Assembly (NCBI GenBank): GCA_934754975.1
Contig: CAKVKI010000094.1
Span: forward strand, 1 to 9,195
Length of the DNA stretch: 9,195 nucleotides
From: an uncultured Alistipes sp.
GTDB lineage: Bacteria > Bacteroidota > Bacteroidia > Bacteroidales > Rikenellaceae
Direction: 5' to 3'
This document shows, piece after piece, positions 1 through 5,607 of the stretch; within the stretch, counting starts at the first letter, position 1; every line of letters begins with the position of its first letter. The position numbers were made by a program, and so were the translations under genes. Below the pieces are notes generated by a model. That model saw only the letters and a program-made list of their open reading frames with translations, searched no databases and was not told the DNA's origin.

Positions 1-426
1 GAACAACGCCACATGGCCGGGGGTGTGGCCGGGGGTGTGGATCACGCGCAGGACGGTCTGCCCGAAGCGGATTTCGGGCGTCGTGTCGAGGTCGATGTCC
101 GCCGGGGGCATCTCGCCGACCGGGACGCCGAAGATGCTGCCGCTGGTCGAGGCGTTGTCCAGCAGGAACTGGTCCTTGGACGAGAGCGCGAAGGGGATGC
201 CGTAGCGTTTCTTGAGGTGCGCCACGCCCAGCGTATGGTCGAAATGGCCGTGGGTATTGACCGCCAGGACGGGTTTGAGTCCGTGCTGGGCGATGAAGTT
301 GTCGAGTGCGGCGTCTTCGCGCGGATTGCTGTTGCCGGCGTCGATGACGACGGCTTCGGAGGTGTCGTCCCAGACGACGTAGGTGTTTTCCTGTATCGGG
401 TTGAATTGCAGGCAGGCTATTTTCAT
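1..426 (-). CDS. MBL-fold metallo-hydrolase (glyoxalase II-like), 3' end cut off by the window
   Basis: The 142 visible N-terminal residues read in from position 426 towards the left edge, so the C-terminal part is missing. The zinc-binding motif THGHFDH is at residues 58-64 (His59, His61, Asp63, His64). The third-histidine motif HTPGHTPGH is at residues 130-138, with His134 the expected ligand. The start MKIACLQFNPIQENTYVVWD is typical of short Bacteroidetes hydrolases of the metallo-beta-lactamase fold related to hydroxyacylglutathione hydrolase. The family hydrolyses thioesters or similar bonds in the cytoplasm with a di-metal centre; the substrate here cannot be told. No signal peptide is visible. 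The gene is divergent from the esterase at 597, with a candidate -7 box at 536-543. Family is confident; the specific reaction is not. Confidence 0.93.
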   Translation of the reverse strand, partial: MKIACLQFNPIQENTYVVWDDTSEAVVIDAGNSNPREDAALDNFIAQHGLKPVLAVNTHGHFDHTLGVAHLKKRYGIPFALSSKDQFLLDNASTSGSIFGVPVGEMPPADIDLDTTPEIRFGQTVLRVIHTPGHTPGHVALF

Positions 427-535
427 AATTCGGTCGTTTTTCGGAATCGTAATGTGTTTATGCAAAGACTGTGCAGGCCGGGCGGTTTGGGACCGTGCCG
501 GGACGCATCGTGTCCGGGCGGATGTTTATCATGGG

Positions 536-543
536 CAAATATA
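536..543 (-). promoter_or_regulatory. Candidate -7 box for the MBL hydrolase
   Basis: Read on the minus strand the sequence is TATATTTG, a full match to the Bacteroidetes primary-sigma -7 consensus TAnnTTTG. It would give a leader of about 100 nt before the start at 426. No clear TTG-type -33 element is found about 20 bp upstream, so this is a candidate only. Confidence 0.45.
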
Positions 544-565
544 GCGTTTTTTACCGGATTTTACC

Positions 566-573
566 TATCTTTA
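566..573 (+). promoter_or_regulatory. Candidate -7 box for the esterase gene
   Basis: TATCTTTA matches TAnnTTTG except for the last base and lies 23 bp before the ATG at 597, a normal leader length in this group. A T-run at 547-552 is the only upstream feature near the expected -33 region. It faces away from the minus-strand box at 536-543, so the two core promoters overlap. Confidence 0.5.
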
Positions 574-596
574 TGACCCGAATAAACTTCCTCGAC

Positions 597-1421
597 ATGA
601 AACGACTCGTTGCTTTGATTTTCCTGCTGGCCGTGTGCGGCACGGGAGCCGCGGCCCGGCCGGGCGCTTACAGGACCGTAAAAAATATAGCCTACCGCGA
701 CGCCGGAGGCGACCGGAACATCGACACGATGTGCCGGCTGGACGTCTATTATCCGGCGGATAAGGAGGGCTTCTCGACCGTCGTGTGGTATCACGGCGGC
801 GGCCTGACGGGCGGGCGGCGCGATATCCCCGAAGCGTTGAAGGACAAAGGCTTCGCCGTGGTGGGCGTGGAATACCGGCTCTCGCCGCATGTGAAGGTGG
901 CCGACTGCGTGGACGATGCGGCCGCGGCGGCGGCATGGGTGGTGAAGCATATCGCCGAGTACGGCGGCGATCCGCAGCGGATCTTCGTGGCGGGCCACTC
1001 GGCGGGCGGTTACCTGACTTCGATGATCGGGCTGGACAAGCGCTGGCTGGAACCCTACGGCATCGACCCCGACACGACGTTCGCGGCGCTGATTCCCTAC
1101 AGCGGGCAGGTGGTGACGCACTTCGCGCGCCGCCGCGAAATGGGGATTCCCGACACGCAGGTGGTGGTGGACGACATGGCGCCGCTGAACTACGTGCGGC
1201 CCGACTGCCGCCCGATCCTGATCCTTTCGGGCGACAGGGAGCTGGAGATGCTGGGACGCTACGAGGAGAACGCCTACTTCTGGCGCATGATGCGCGTGGC
1301 GGGGCATCCCGACGTGCGGATTTACGAGTTCGACGGCTTCAACCACGGCAATATGCCGCAGGCCGGGCATTTCGCGGCGGTGCGCTATATCCGGGAGATG
1401 GAGAAGAGAATGGAGCGGTAA
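597..1421 (+). CDS. Secreted alpha/beta-hydrolase fold esterase (HSL/BD-FAE-like)
   Basis: A 274-residue serine hydrolase. Residues 1-20 form a signal peptide (basic start, hydrophobic core, cleavage near GAAA-R), so the enzyme should be periplasmic. Cys14 is not a good lipobox, because Val precedes it. The oxyanion-hole motif HGGG is at residues 66-69 and the nucleophile elbow GHSAGG at 133-138, with Ser135. Asp213 (SGDRE) and His250 (FNHGN) complete the triad. This arrangement is known in hormone-sensitive-lipase-like carboxylesterases and in Bacteroidetes feruloyl/acetyl esterases, which remove acyl groups from small esters or polysaccharides; the substrate here is unknown. The start at 597 is preferred over an upstream in-frame codon at 471 because it begins the signal peptide and follows a -7 box. 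The lipoprotein gene starts 18 bp downstream, so the two are probably co-transcribed. Confidence 0.92.
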   Translation: MKRLVALIFLLAVCGTGAAARPGAYRTVKNIAYRDAGGDRNIDTMCRLDVYYPADKEGFSTVVWYHGGGLTGGRRDIPEALKDKGFAVVGVEYRLSPHVKVADCVDDAAAAAAWVVKHIAEYGGDPQRIFVAGHSAGGYLTSMIGLDKRWLEPYGIDPDTTFAALIPYSGQVVTHFARRREMGIPDTQVVVDDMAPLNYVRPDCRPILILSGDRELEMLGRYEENAYFWRMMRVAGHPDVRIYEFDGFNHGNMPQAGHFAAVRYIREMEKRMER

Positions 1422-1439
1422 TTGTGTAAAGTCGATCCT

Positions 1440-2579
1440 ATGAAAATAAACGGATATACCCTTTTGTCGGCTGCGGCCGCCCTGTTCGCCGCATTCGCGC
1501 TGACGGGGTGTTCGCTGCTGAAGGTCGCCGTGGCCACGGGCGATCCCCTGTCCAAAGAGGAGATGAACGTGCGGACGATGACCCGCGGATTCTATTACGA
1601 CATGGCCGCAGAGGTGTCGCGCACGGCCGATTCGATCGCCCAGGCGGCGCCGGATATGGCTACGCGGATCGCCGCCGTGCGGTGGAAGATACACGCCACG
1701 CGGGCGGGCGTCTCGGCCGCCATGCAGGGGATTCCCGATGTGGCGCTGGCCGACATGTGGATACTCTGCCGGCGGATGAACGAACGCTTTGCGGCGGCGC
1801 CCGATTCACTGCTGTTCGGGGCGCAGAGCGGCATGGCGCGCGATGCGGCGGCGCGGCTCGACCGCCGGGCGGCGCGGTTGGCGCGGCAGATGCTCCCGGA
1901 GGAGCGTTACGGGCTGATGGAGCGTTTTGTCGCGCAGTATGTGCGGGACAATCCCTCCGACGAGGGGATGGAGGCTTCGAATACGACCCTTGCGTGGATC
2001 GAGTTCCTGCGCGAAAACGGCATCGAGCATGCCTATGCGACGGGTTCGATCGCCGAAGTGCTGGCCGATGTGAACGACCGTGTGAGCAGCCAGACGCAGC
2101 AGCTGGCCAACAGCGTGGGCTGGTCGAAGGACATTTTCGAAATGCAGCTGCAGCAGGACAGCCTGCGCATGGAGGTCGGGGCGCGCCTCGACTCGCTCGA
2201 ACGCAGTTTTACGCGCATCGTCATCGTGGCAGAACACCTGCCCGAAATTTCGGACAAGGTGCTGGAAGAGCTGAACAAACAGGTGACGCAGCTGATATAT
2301 ACGATGAATTACAGCGTCGATAACGCATTCGCCGATTTCGACCGCCAGCGCGACGAGCTGCAGCGGTATGTGACCGGAGAGAGGCAGGCGTTGGTCGAGC
2401 AGCTGCGGCAGACGGCCGGCGAGGTGGTGCAGACGACGCTCGACGCGGTGCCGGGACTGGTGGGCAAAGTGCTGCTGTACGTGGTATTGGCGCTCGCGGC
2501 GCTGATCGGCGGACCCTTTGCGCTGGGGTTCTGGCTGGGCGGCGTGAGGGCGAGGGCCGGAGCGAAGAGAAAGGAGTAA
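1440..2579 (+). CDS. Putative lipoprotein with coiled-coil region and C-terminal membrane helix, function unknown
   Basis: I do not recognise a family for these 379 residues. The N-terminus is a lipoprotein signal with lipobox LTGC, acylated at Cys24. Residues 40-200 are alanine- and arginine-rich and look alpha-helical. Residues 210-335 are rich in Gln, Glu, Leu and Val with heptad-like spacing and are probably coiled coil. Residues 341-368 form one hydrophobic helix, followed by the basic tail RARAGAKRKE. Lipid at one end and a helix with a positive (inside) tail at the other suggest a periplasmic domain held at both ends in the inner membrane. The ATG at 1440 is chosen over a TTG at 1422 because it begins the signal peptide. 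The gene lies 18 bp after the esterase stop, with no promoter seen between them. Confidence 0.85.
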   Translation: MKINGYTLLSAAAALFAAFALTGCSLLKVAVATGDPLSKEEMNVRTMTRGFYYDMAAEVSRTADSIAQAAPDMATRIAAVRWKIHATRAGVSAAMQGIPDVALADMWILCRRMNERFAAAPDSLLFGAQSGMARDAAARLDRRAARLARQMLPEERYGLMERFVAQYVRDNPSDEGMEASNTTLAWIEFLRENGIEHAYATGSIAEVLADVNDRVSSQTQQLANSVGWSKDIFEMQLQQDSLRMEVGARLDSLERSFTRIVIVAEHLPEISDKVLEELNKQVTQLIYTMNYSVDNAFADFDRQRDELQRYVTGERQALVEQLRQTAGEVVQTTLDAVPGLVGKVLLYVVLALAALIGGPFALGFWLGGVRARAGAKRKE

Positions 2580-2680
2580 GGGCGGTTCGGACCGGGCTGC
2601 GGGTGTCTGGCACGGAGCGGGTGCGGCGGCTAGATCGTCGTGCCGGCGGAGGTGAGGGGCGAGGTCGGCGGATTCGGGCG

Positions 2681-2740
2681 GGCGGCGGCCCGGCAATGTC
2701 CAAATAAATTTGGCATTGCTCCCGCCTTGCACTATCTTTG
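2681..2740 (+). repeat. Palindrome-promoter repeat, copy 1
   Basis: The unit starts with GGCGGCGGCC (2681-2690), then the bulged palindrome from 2693 to 2719, then GC-rich bases and a -7 box. The left arm GGCAATG-T-CCAAAT pairs with ATTTGGCATTGC around an AA loop; the T at 2699 is unpaired. The last 50 bp (2691-2740) are identical to copy 3. The right arm contains the TTTG of the promoter. Confidence 0.9.
2709..2740 (+). promoter_or_regulatory. Promoter P1 (TTTG, 20 bp, TATCTTTG)
   Basis: TTTG at 2709-2712 and TATCTTTG at 2733-2740 are separated by 20 bp. This is a full match to the Bacteroidetes -33/-7 promoter (TTTG and TAnnTTTG). Transcription should start near 2745-2748 and run rightward through repeat copies 2 and 3 into rlmD. 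Confidence 0.72.
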
Positions 2741-2755
2741 ACCTTGTCTTAGACA

Positions 2756-2815
2756 GGCGGCGCTTCGGCAAAATGCAAGTGAACTTGCTTTTGCCCTCAG
2801 CTTGCACTATCTTTA
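2756..2815 (+). repeat. Palindrome-promoter repeat, copy 2 (diverged, pairing kept)
   Basis: The unit aligns without gaps to copies 1 and 3 but differs inside the palindrome. The left arm GGCAAAA-T-GCAAGT pairs with ACTTGCTTTTGCC around a GA loop. Four pairs differ from copies 1 and 3 on both sides, and each remains Watson-Crick. The T at 2774 is the unpaired base at the same unit position. The end TTGCACTATCTTTA matches the other copies except for its last base. Confidence 0.88.
2785..2815 (+). promoter_or_regulatory. Promoter P2 (TTG, 20 bp, TATCTTTA)
   Basis: TTG at 2785-2787 is followed after 20 bp by TATCTTTA at 2808-2815, one base off the -7 consensus. Spacing is the same as in P1 and P3. 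It is probably weaker than P1 and P3, because both elements have lost one consensus base. Confidence 0.55.
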
Positions 2816-2824
2816 CAGAACATA

Positions 2825-2884
2825 GGCGGCGGCTCGGCAATGTCCAAATAAATTTGGCATTGCTCCCGCCTTGCACTATCTTTG
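2825..2884 (+). repeat. Palindrome-promoter repeat, copy 3
   Basis: Identical to copy 1 over 2835-2884, and over the preceding ten bases except T for C at 2834. Identity stops exactly after the final G of TATCTTTG, which makes that G the right boundary of the unit. The bulged palindrome spans 2837-2863, with the unpaired T at 2843. Confidence 0.9.
2853..2884 (+). promoter_or_regulatory. Promoter P3, proximal promoter of rlmD
   Basis: TTTG at 2853-2856 and TATCTTTG at 2877-2884 are 20 bp apart, a full consensus match. The ATG of rlmD lies 17 bp after the -7 box, so the leader would be only about 10-13 nt and would contain no hairpin, unlike transcripts from P1 or P2. Confidence 0.75.
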
Positions 2885-2901
2885 CCGCAAATTGGAAGAC
2901 G

Positions 2902-4311
2902 ATGGCTCGCAAAAAGGCAAATTATCCCCTCATCGAGGGGCTTGAAATAACGACGCTCGCCGCCGAAGGCAAGGCGATGGGACGCTGGAACGACGTGGTG
3001 GTGTTCGTGCCGCTGACCGTTCCGGGCGACGTGGTGGATGTGCAGATACGCTCCAAGCGGCGCAGGTTCATGGAGGGATTCGTGGTCCGCTACGTCAAAA
3101 AATCGCCGCTGCGCGCGGAGGCTTTCTGCGCCCATTTCGGGGTTTGCGGAGGCTGCAAGTGGCAGAACCTGCCCTATGACGAGCAGCTGCGCTTCAAGAC
3201 CGAGCAGGTGCGCGACCAGCTGACGCGCATCGGCAAGATCGCACTGCCGCAGATCGCGCCCTGCCTGGGGTCGGAGCAGACCCGGTTTTACCGCAACAAA
3301 CTCGAATTCACCTTCGCCGACCGCCGCTGGCTGACGCGCGAAGAGGTGGAGAGCGGGACGGACTTCGATGCCGCGCCCGCGCTCGGATTCCATATTCCCA
3401 ACATGTTCGACAAGGTGCTGGACATCGACAAGTGCTGGCTCCAGCCCGATCCGTCGAACGACATCCGCACCGAGACCAGACGTTTCTGCGTCGAAAACGG
3501 CTACACGTTCCACAACGCCCGCGAACACCGGGGGCTGATGCGCAACATGATCGTCCGCACGGCTTCGACGGGCGAGGTGATGGTGATCGTGGTGTTCGGC
3601 GAGGACGACCGGGAGCGGATCGCCGCGCTGCTGGACCATCTGGCGGCGAATTTCCCGCAGATCACGTCGCTGTTCTATATCGTCAACACCAAATTCAACG
3701 ATTCGGTCGGGGACCTCGATCCGGTTTGCTACAAAGGGAAGGACCATATCGTCGAAGAGATGGAGGGACTGCGGTTCAAGGTGGGGCCGAAATCGTTCTA
3801 CCAGACCAATTCGGCGCAGGCCTACGAACTCTACAAGGTGGCGCGGGAGTTTGCGGACCTCAAACCGGAGGACGTGCTTTACGACCTTTATACCGGGACG
3901 GGGACCATCGCCAACTTCTGTGCCGCGCGGTGCCGCCGGGTGGTGGGCGTGGAGTATGTGCCCGAAGCGATCGCCGATGCGAAGGTCAATTCGCAGATCA
4001 ACGGCATCGAAAATACGGTTTTCCATGCGGGCGACATGAAGCAGGTGCTGAGCGACGGGTTCGTCGCCGCCAACGGCCGCCCCGACGTGATTATCCTCGA
4101 TCCGCCGCGTGCGGGCGTGGACGAGCCGGTGATCGGGGTGATCCTGCGCGCCGCTCCCGAGCGGATCGTCTACGTGAGCTGCAATCCCGCCACGCAGGCC
4201 CGCGACCTGGCGCTGCTCGACGCCGAATACCGCGTCGAAGCCGTACAGCCCGTGGATATGTTCCCCCACACGCACCATGTGGAAAATGTCGTGAAACTCG
4301 TACGGCGATGA
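2902..4311 (+). CDS. rlmD: 23S rRNA (uracil-1939-C5)-methyltransferase, RlmD/RumA family
   Basis: A 469-residue SAM-dependent RNA m5U methyltransferase of the TrmA/RumA group, which methylates a uridine in 23S rRNA. Residues 10-65 are a TRAM-like RNA-binding domain. Cys76, Cys82, Cys85 and Cys178 have the spacing of the [4Fe-4S] ligands of RlmD. The methyltransferase domain shows FYQTN (299-303), the SAM loop DLYTGTGT (328-335) and DPPR (400-403). The nucleophile is Cys427 in VSCNPAT, and Glu461 in HHVENV is the expected base. Length is normal. The ATG at 2902 is chosen because the open frame further upstream only translates the promoter repeats. The stop overlaps the start of the VOC gene by four bases. 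Bacteroidetes often carry more than one RumA-like paralogue, so the exact target uridine is less certain than the family. Confidence 0.94.
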   Translation: MARKKANYPLIEGLEITTLAAEGKAMGRWNDVVVFVPLTVPGDVVDVQIRSKRRRFMEGFVVRYVKKSPLRAEAFCAHFGVCGGCKWQNLPYDEQLRFKTEQVRDQLTRIGKIALPQIAPCLGSEQTRFYRNKLEFTFADRRWLTREEVESGTDFDAAPALGFHIPNMFDKVLDIDKCWLQPDPSNDIRTETRRFCVENGYTFHNAREHRGLMRNMIVRTASTGEVMVIVVFGEDDRERIAALLDHLAANFPQITSLFYIVNTKFNDSVGDLDPVCYKGKDHIVEEMEGLRFKVGPKSFYQTNSAQAYELYKVAREFADLKPEDVLYDLYTGTGTIANFCAARCRRVVGVEYVPEAIADAKVNSQINGIENTVFHAGDMKQVLSDGFVAANGRPDVIILDPPRAGVDEPVIGVILRAAPERIVYVSCNPATQARDLALLDAEYRVEAVQPVDMFPHTHHVENVVKLVRR

Positions 4312-4697
4312 GACTGGACGGTTTCGGAATATTCGTCGAGCGGATGCCGACCATGGTCCGCTTCTACCGCGACGTGCTGGGATTTGAGATCCGCGAGGAT
4401 GAAAACGCCTCGAACGTCTACCTGGAAAAGGACGGAACGCTGTTCCTGCTCTACCGCAGGGAGGATTTCGAGAAGATGACCGGCCGCAGGTTCGGTTATG
4501 CCGGTCCGGTGAACGGGCATTACGAGATCGCCCTGAGCGTCGAAAACTATGCGGCGGTCGATGCGGCCTTCCGCGAGGTCGTCGCCAAAGGCGCCCGGCC
4601 CGTCATGGAACCCACTACCGAACCGTGGGGCCAGCGCACCTGCTACGTGGCCGATCCCGAGGGCAACCTGATCGAAATAGGGTCGTTCAAGGCATGA
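4308..4697 (+). CDS. VOC/glyoxalase-fold protein
   Basis: A small protein of 129 residues, the usual length for a single vicinal-oxygen-chelate unit with two beta-alpha-beta-beta-beta modules. Module 1 has FVERMPTMVRFYRDVLGFEI (9-28). Module 2 has GHYEIALSV (70-78) and ends in ADPEGNLIEIGSF (115-127), typical of the family. His71 and Glu123 are likely metal ligands. The usual first His on strand 1 is not present (the strand reads DGFGIFV), so classical glyoxalase I activity is doubtful. Members act as lyases, dioxygenases or resistance proteins, and no substrate can be inferred. The ATG overlaps the rlmD stop as ATGA, which implies translational coupling and a shared transcript. Confidence 0.9.
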   Translation: MRLDGFGIFVERMPTMVRFYRDVLGFEIREDENASNVYLEKDGTLFLLYRREDFEKMTGRRFGYAGPVNGHYEIALSVENYAAVDAAFREVVAKGARPVMEPTTEPWGQRTCYVADPEGNLIEIGSFKA

Positions 4698-4735
4698 TTC
4701 CGGGGCGGGGATGCAGTATTTCGGATTTTTGGCGT

Positions 4736-4743
4736 TTTATTTG
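4736..4743 (+). promoter_or_regulatory. Weak candidate -7 box before the SIMPL gene
   Basis: TTTATTTG is one base off TAnnTTTG and lies 31 bp before the ATG at 4775, in an AT-rich patch within GC-rich DNA. No well-placed -33 TTG is seen. The gene could also be reached by read-through from rlmD, since no terminator is visible in 4698-4774. Confidence 0.35.
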
Positions 4744-4774
4744 CAGGACAGTTACCTAAAAAAACGGAAAAAAT

Positions 4775-5461
4775 ATGAAAAAACTGATTTTAATGGCGGC
4801 GGTGGCGCTGATGGCGCTTCCCGCGGCGGCACAGATGCAGGAGGCTTTTCCCAGCTATATTCAGGTGAACGGACGCGCCGAGAAGGAGATCACGCCCGAC
4901 GAGTTCTACCTCTCGATCATCATCAACGAGCGCGATTCGAAGGGCAAGATTTCGGTCGAGAGCCAGCAGCGCGACATGATCGCGGCCCTCAAGCGGCTGG
5001 GCGTGAATGTCGAGAAGCAGCTGAAAGTGGCCAACCTTTCGAGCGAGTTCTTCAAGAAGAATACCTCGGTGGCGACCGCCAAGTACCAGCTTCAGCTGGG
5101 ATCGTCGGCCGAGGTGGCCAAGGTGTGGCAGGCGCTCGACGGACTCGGAATCTCGAACGTTTCGATCCTGAAGGTGTCGCACTCGAAAATCGAGGAGTAT
5201 AAGGAGCAGGTGCGCGTCGAAGCGATGCAGAACGCCAAGCAGAGCGCACAGACGCTGGCCGAGGCGATCGGGCAGAGTGTCGGCAAGTGCTTCTATATTT
5301 ACGATTCGAACAACAACGTGATGCCGGTGTTCTATGACAATATGGCCGTGATGCGCAGTGCGAAGGCGGGGTATGCCGAAGAGGCTGCTGCGGACGAGCC
5401 GCTCGACTTCAAGACCATCAAACTGCAGTACAACGTGCAGGCGAAATTCGTGCTGGAGTAG
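4775..5461 (+). CDS. Periplasmic SIMPL-domain (DUF541) protein
   Basis: A 228-residue exported protein. Residues 1-19 are a signal peptide, with cleavage predicted at PAAA-Q. The mature part opens with YIQVNGRAEKEITPDEFYLSI (28-48), the strand pattern that starts SIMPL domains. It has the conserved helix rich in Ala, Gln and Lys (147-168, ending AEAIGQSVGK) and ends with LQYNVQAKFVL (217-227), the usual closing strand. The family (BP26, YggE) forms periplasmic or outer-membrane-associated oligomers; YggE has been linked to oxidative stress, but no enzymatic role is established. The ATG is preceded by CGGAAAAAAT, an A-rich start region shared with several neighbours. A long hairpin at 5479-5513 closes the unit. 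Confidence 0.92.
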   Translation: MKKLILMAAVALMALPAAAQMQEAFPSYIQVNGRAEKEITPDEFYLSIIINERDSKGKISVESQQRDMIAALKRLGVNVEKQLKVANLSSEFFKKNTSVATAKYQLQLGSSAEVAKVWQALDGLGISNVSILKVSHSKIEEYKEQVRVEAMQNAKQSAQTLAEAIGQSVGKCFYIYDSNNNVMPVFYDNMAVMRSAKAGYAEEAAADEPLDFKTIKLQYNVQAKFVLE

Positions 5462-5478
5462 CTCTCCGGCAGTACAGG

Positions 5479-5513
5479 CGAAGAGGATGTCCCGCGAAGG
5501 GCCGTCCTCTTCG
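5479..5513 (+). terminator. Long hairpin after the SIMPL gene, likely transcription end
   Basis: CGAAGAGGA (5479-5487) pairs perfectly with TCCTCTTCG (5505-5513). The stem continues inward with a T-G and a G-C pair, a T/C mismatch at 5490/5502, and three C-G pairs around the loop GCGAA (5494-5498). It lies 18 bp after the stop codon and before the cdd promoter, the expected place for a terminator. No T-run follows, so simple intrinsic termination is not assured. Confidence 0.6.
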
Positions 5514-5569
5514 TCGTCTCCGGGGTGTAAAAAACGGCGCCGTGTGATATGGATTCCGAAAATTTATAC

Positions 5570-5577
5570 TATCTTTG
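5570..5577 (+). promoter_or_regulatory. cdd: -7 box of the cytidine deaminase promoter
   Basis: TATCTTTG is a full match to TAnnTTTG, 30 bp before the ATG at 5608 in an AT-rich stretch. The ten-base string ACTATCTTTG also ends repeat copies 1 and 3, but no palindrome is present here. No TTG is seen at the -33 distance. Confidence 0.6.
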
Positions 5578-5596
5578 TTTACTTTGCCCCTTAAAA

Positions 5597-5605
5597 AAGG
5601 AGGAG
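5597..5605 (+). promoter_or_regulatory. Strong Shine-Dalgarno sequence of cdd
   Basis: AAGGAGGAG ends two bases before the ATG at 5608, with the GGAGG core (5599-5603) four bases before it. It can pair extensively with the 16S rRNA 3' end. None of the other starts in this window has such a site, and Bacteroidetes seldom use one. It fixes the start at 5608 rather than the in-frame TTG at 5575. Confidence 0.75.
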
Positions 5606-5607
5606 TT

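Larger units (their letters stand above)
2580..2901. other. 322-bp intergenic region: GC-rich left half, triple promoter repeat in right half
   Basis: No gene is supported here. The left part (2580-2680) is very GC-rich. A small CGGT-TCGG-ACCG hairpin lies at 2583-2594, just after the lipoprotein stop. A wider GGCACG/CGTGCC inverted repeat lies at 2609-2614 and 2639-2644. Neither is followed by a T-run, so a terminator is possible but not shown. The right part is three copies of a 60-bp unit, described separately. Between copies 1 and 2 is the small palindrome TGTCTTAGACA (2745-2755). Confidence 0.7.

Noticed and set aside
13..576. Plus-strand open frame opposite the MBL hydrolase
   Set aside because: The minus strand encodes clear THGHFDH and HTPGHTPGH metal-binding motifs; the plus product has no domain.
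1422..1439. TTG start at 1422 for the lipoprotein
   Set aside because: It adds MCKVDP before a normal lipoprotein signal; the ATG at 1440 is the standard start.
561..1694. Long minus-strand open frame opposite the esterase
   Set aside because: Same reason: the plus strand carries a complete catalytic triad and a signal peptide, while the minus product looks random and His/Arg-rich.
2681..2884. CRISPR array
   Set aside because: There are only three units, the middle one is diverged, the spacers are short and unequal (15 and 9 bp), each unit carries a promoter, and no cas gene is nearby.
2681..2884. Invertible promoter switch
   Set aside because: The units are direct repeats in one orientation, there is no inverted pair flanking a promoter segment, and no recombinase gene is in the window.
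2710..2901. N-terminal extension of RlmD from a TTG at 2710
   Set aside because: It would translate the promoter repeats into low-complexity repeats, start upstream of P2 and P3, and add 64 residues not typical of RlmD. The ATG at 2902 fits the family and the P3 promoter.
2797..4278. Long minus-strand open frame opposite rlmD
   Set aside because: It is a shadow of a GC-rich gene: the opposite strand has a full set of RlmD motifs, and the minus-strand product is rich in His and Arg with no recognisable domain.
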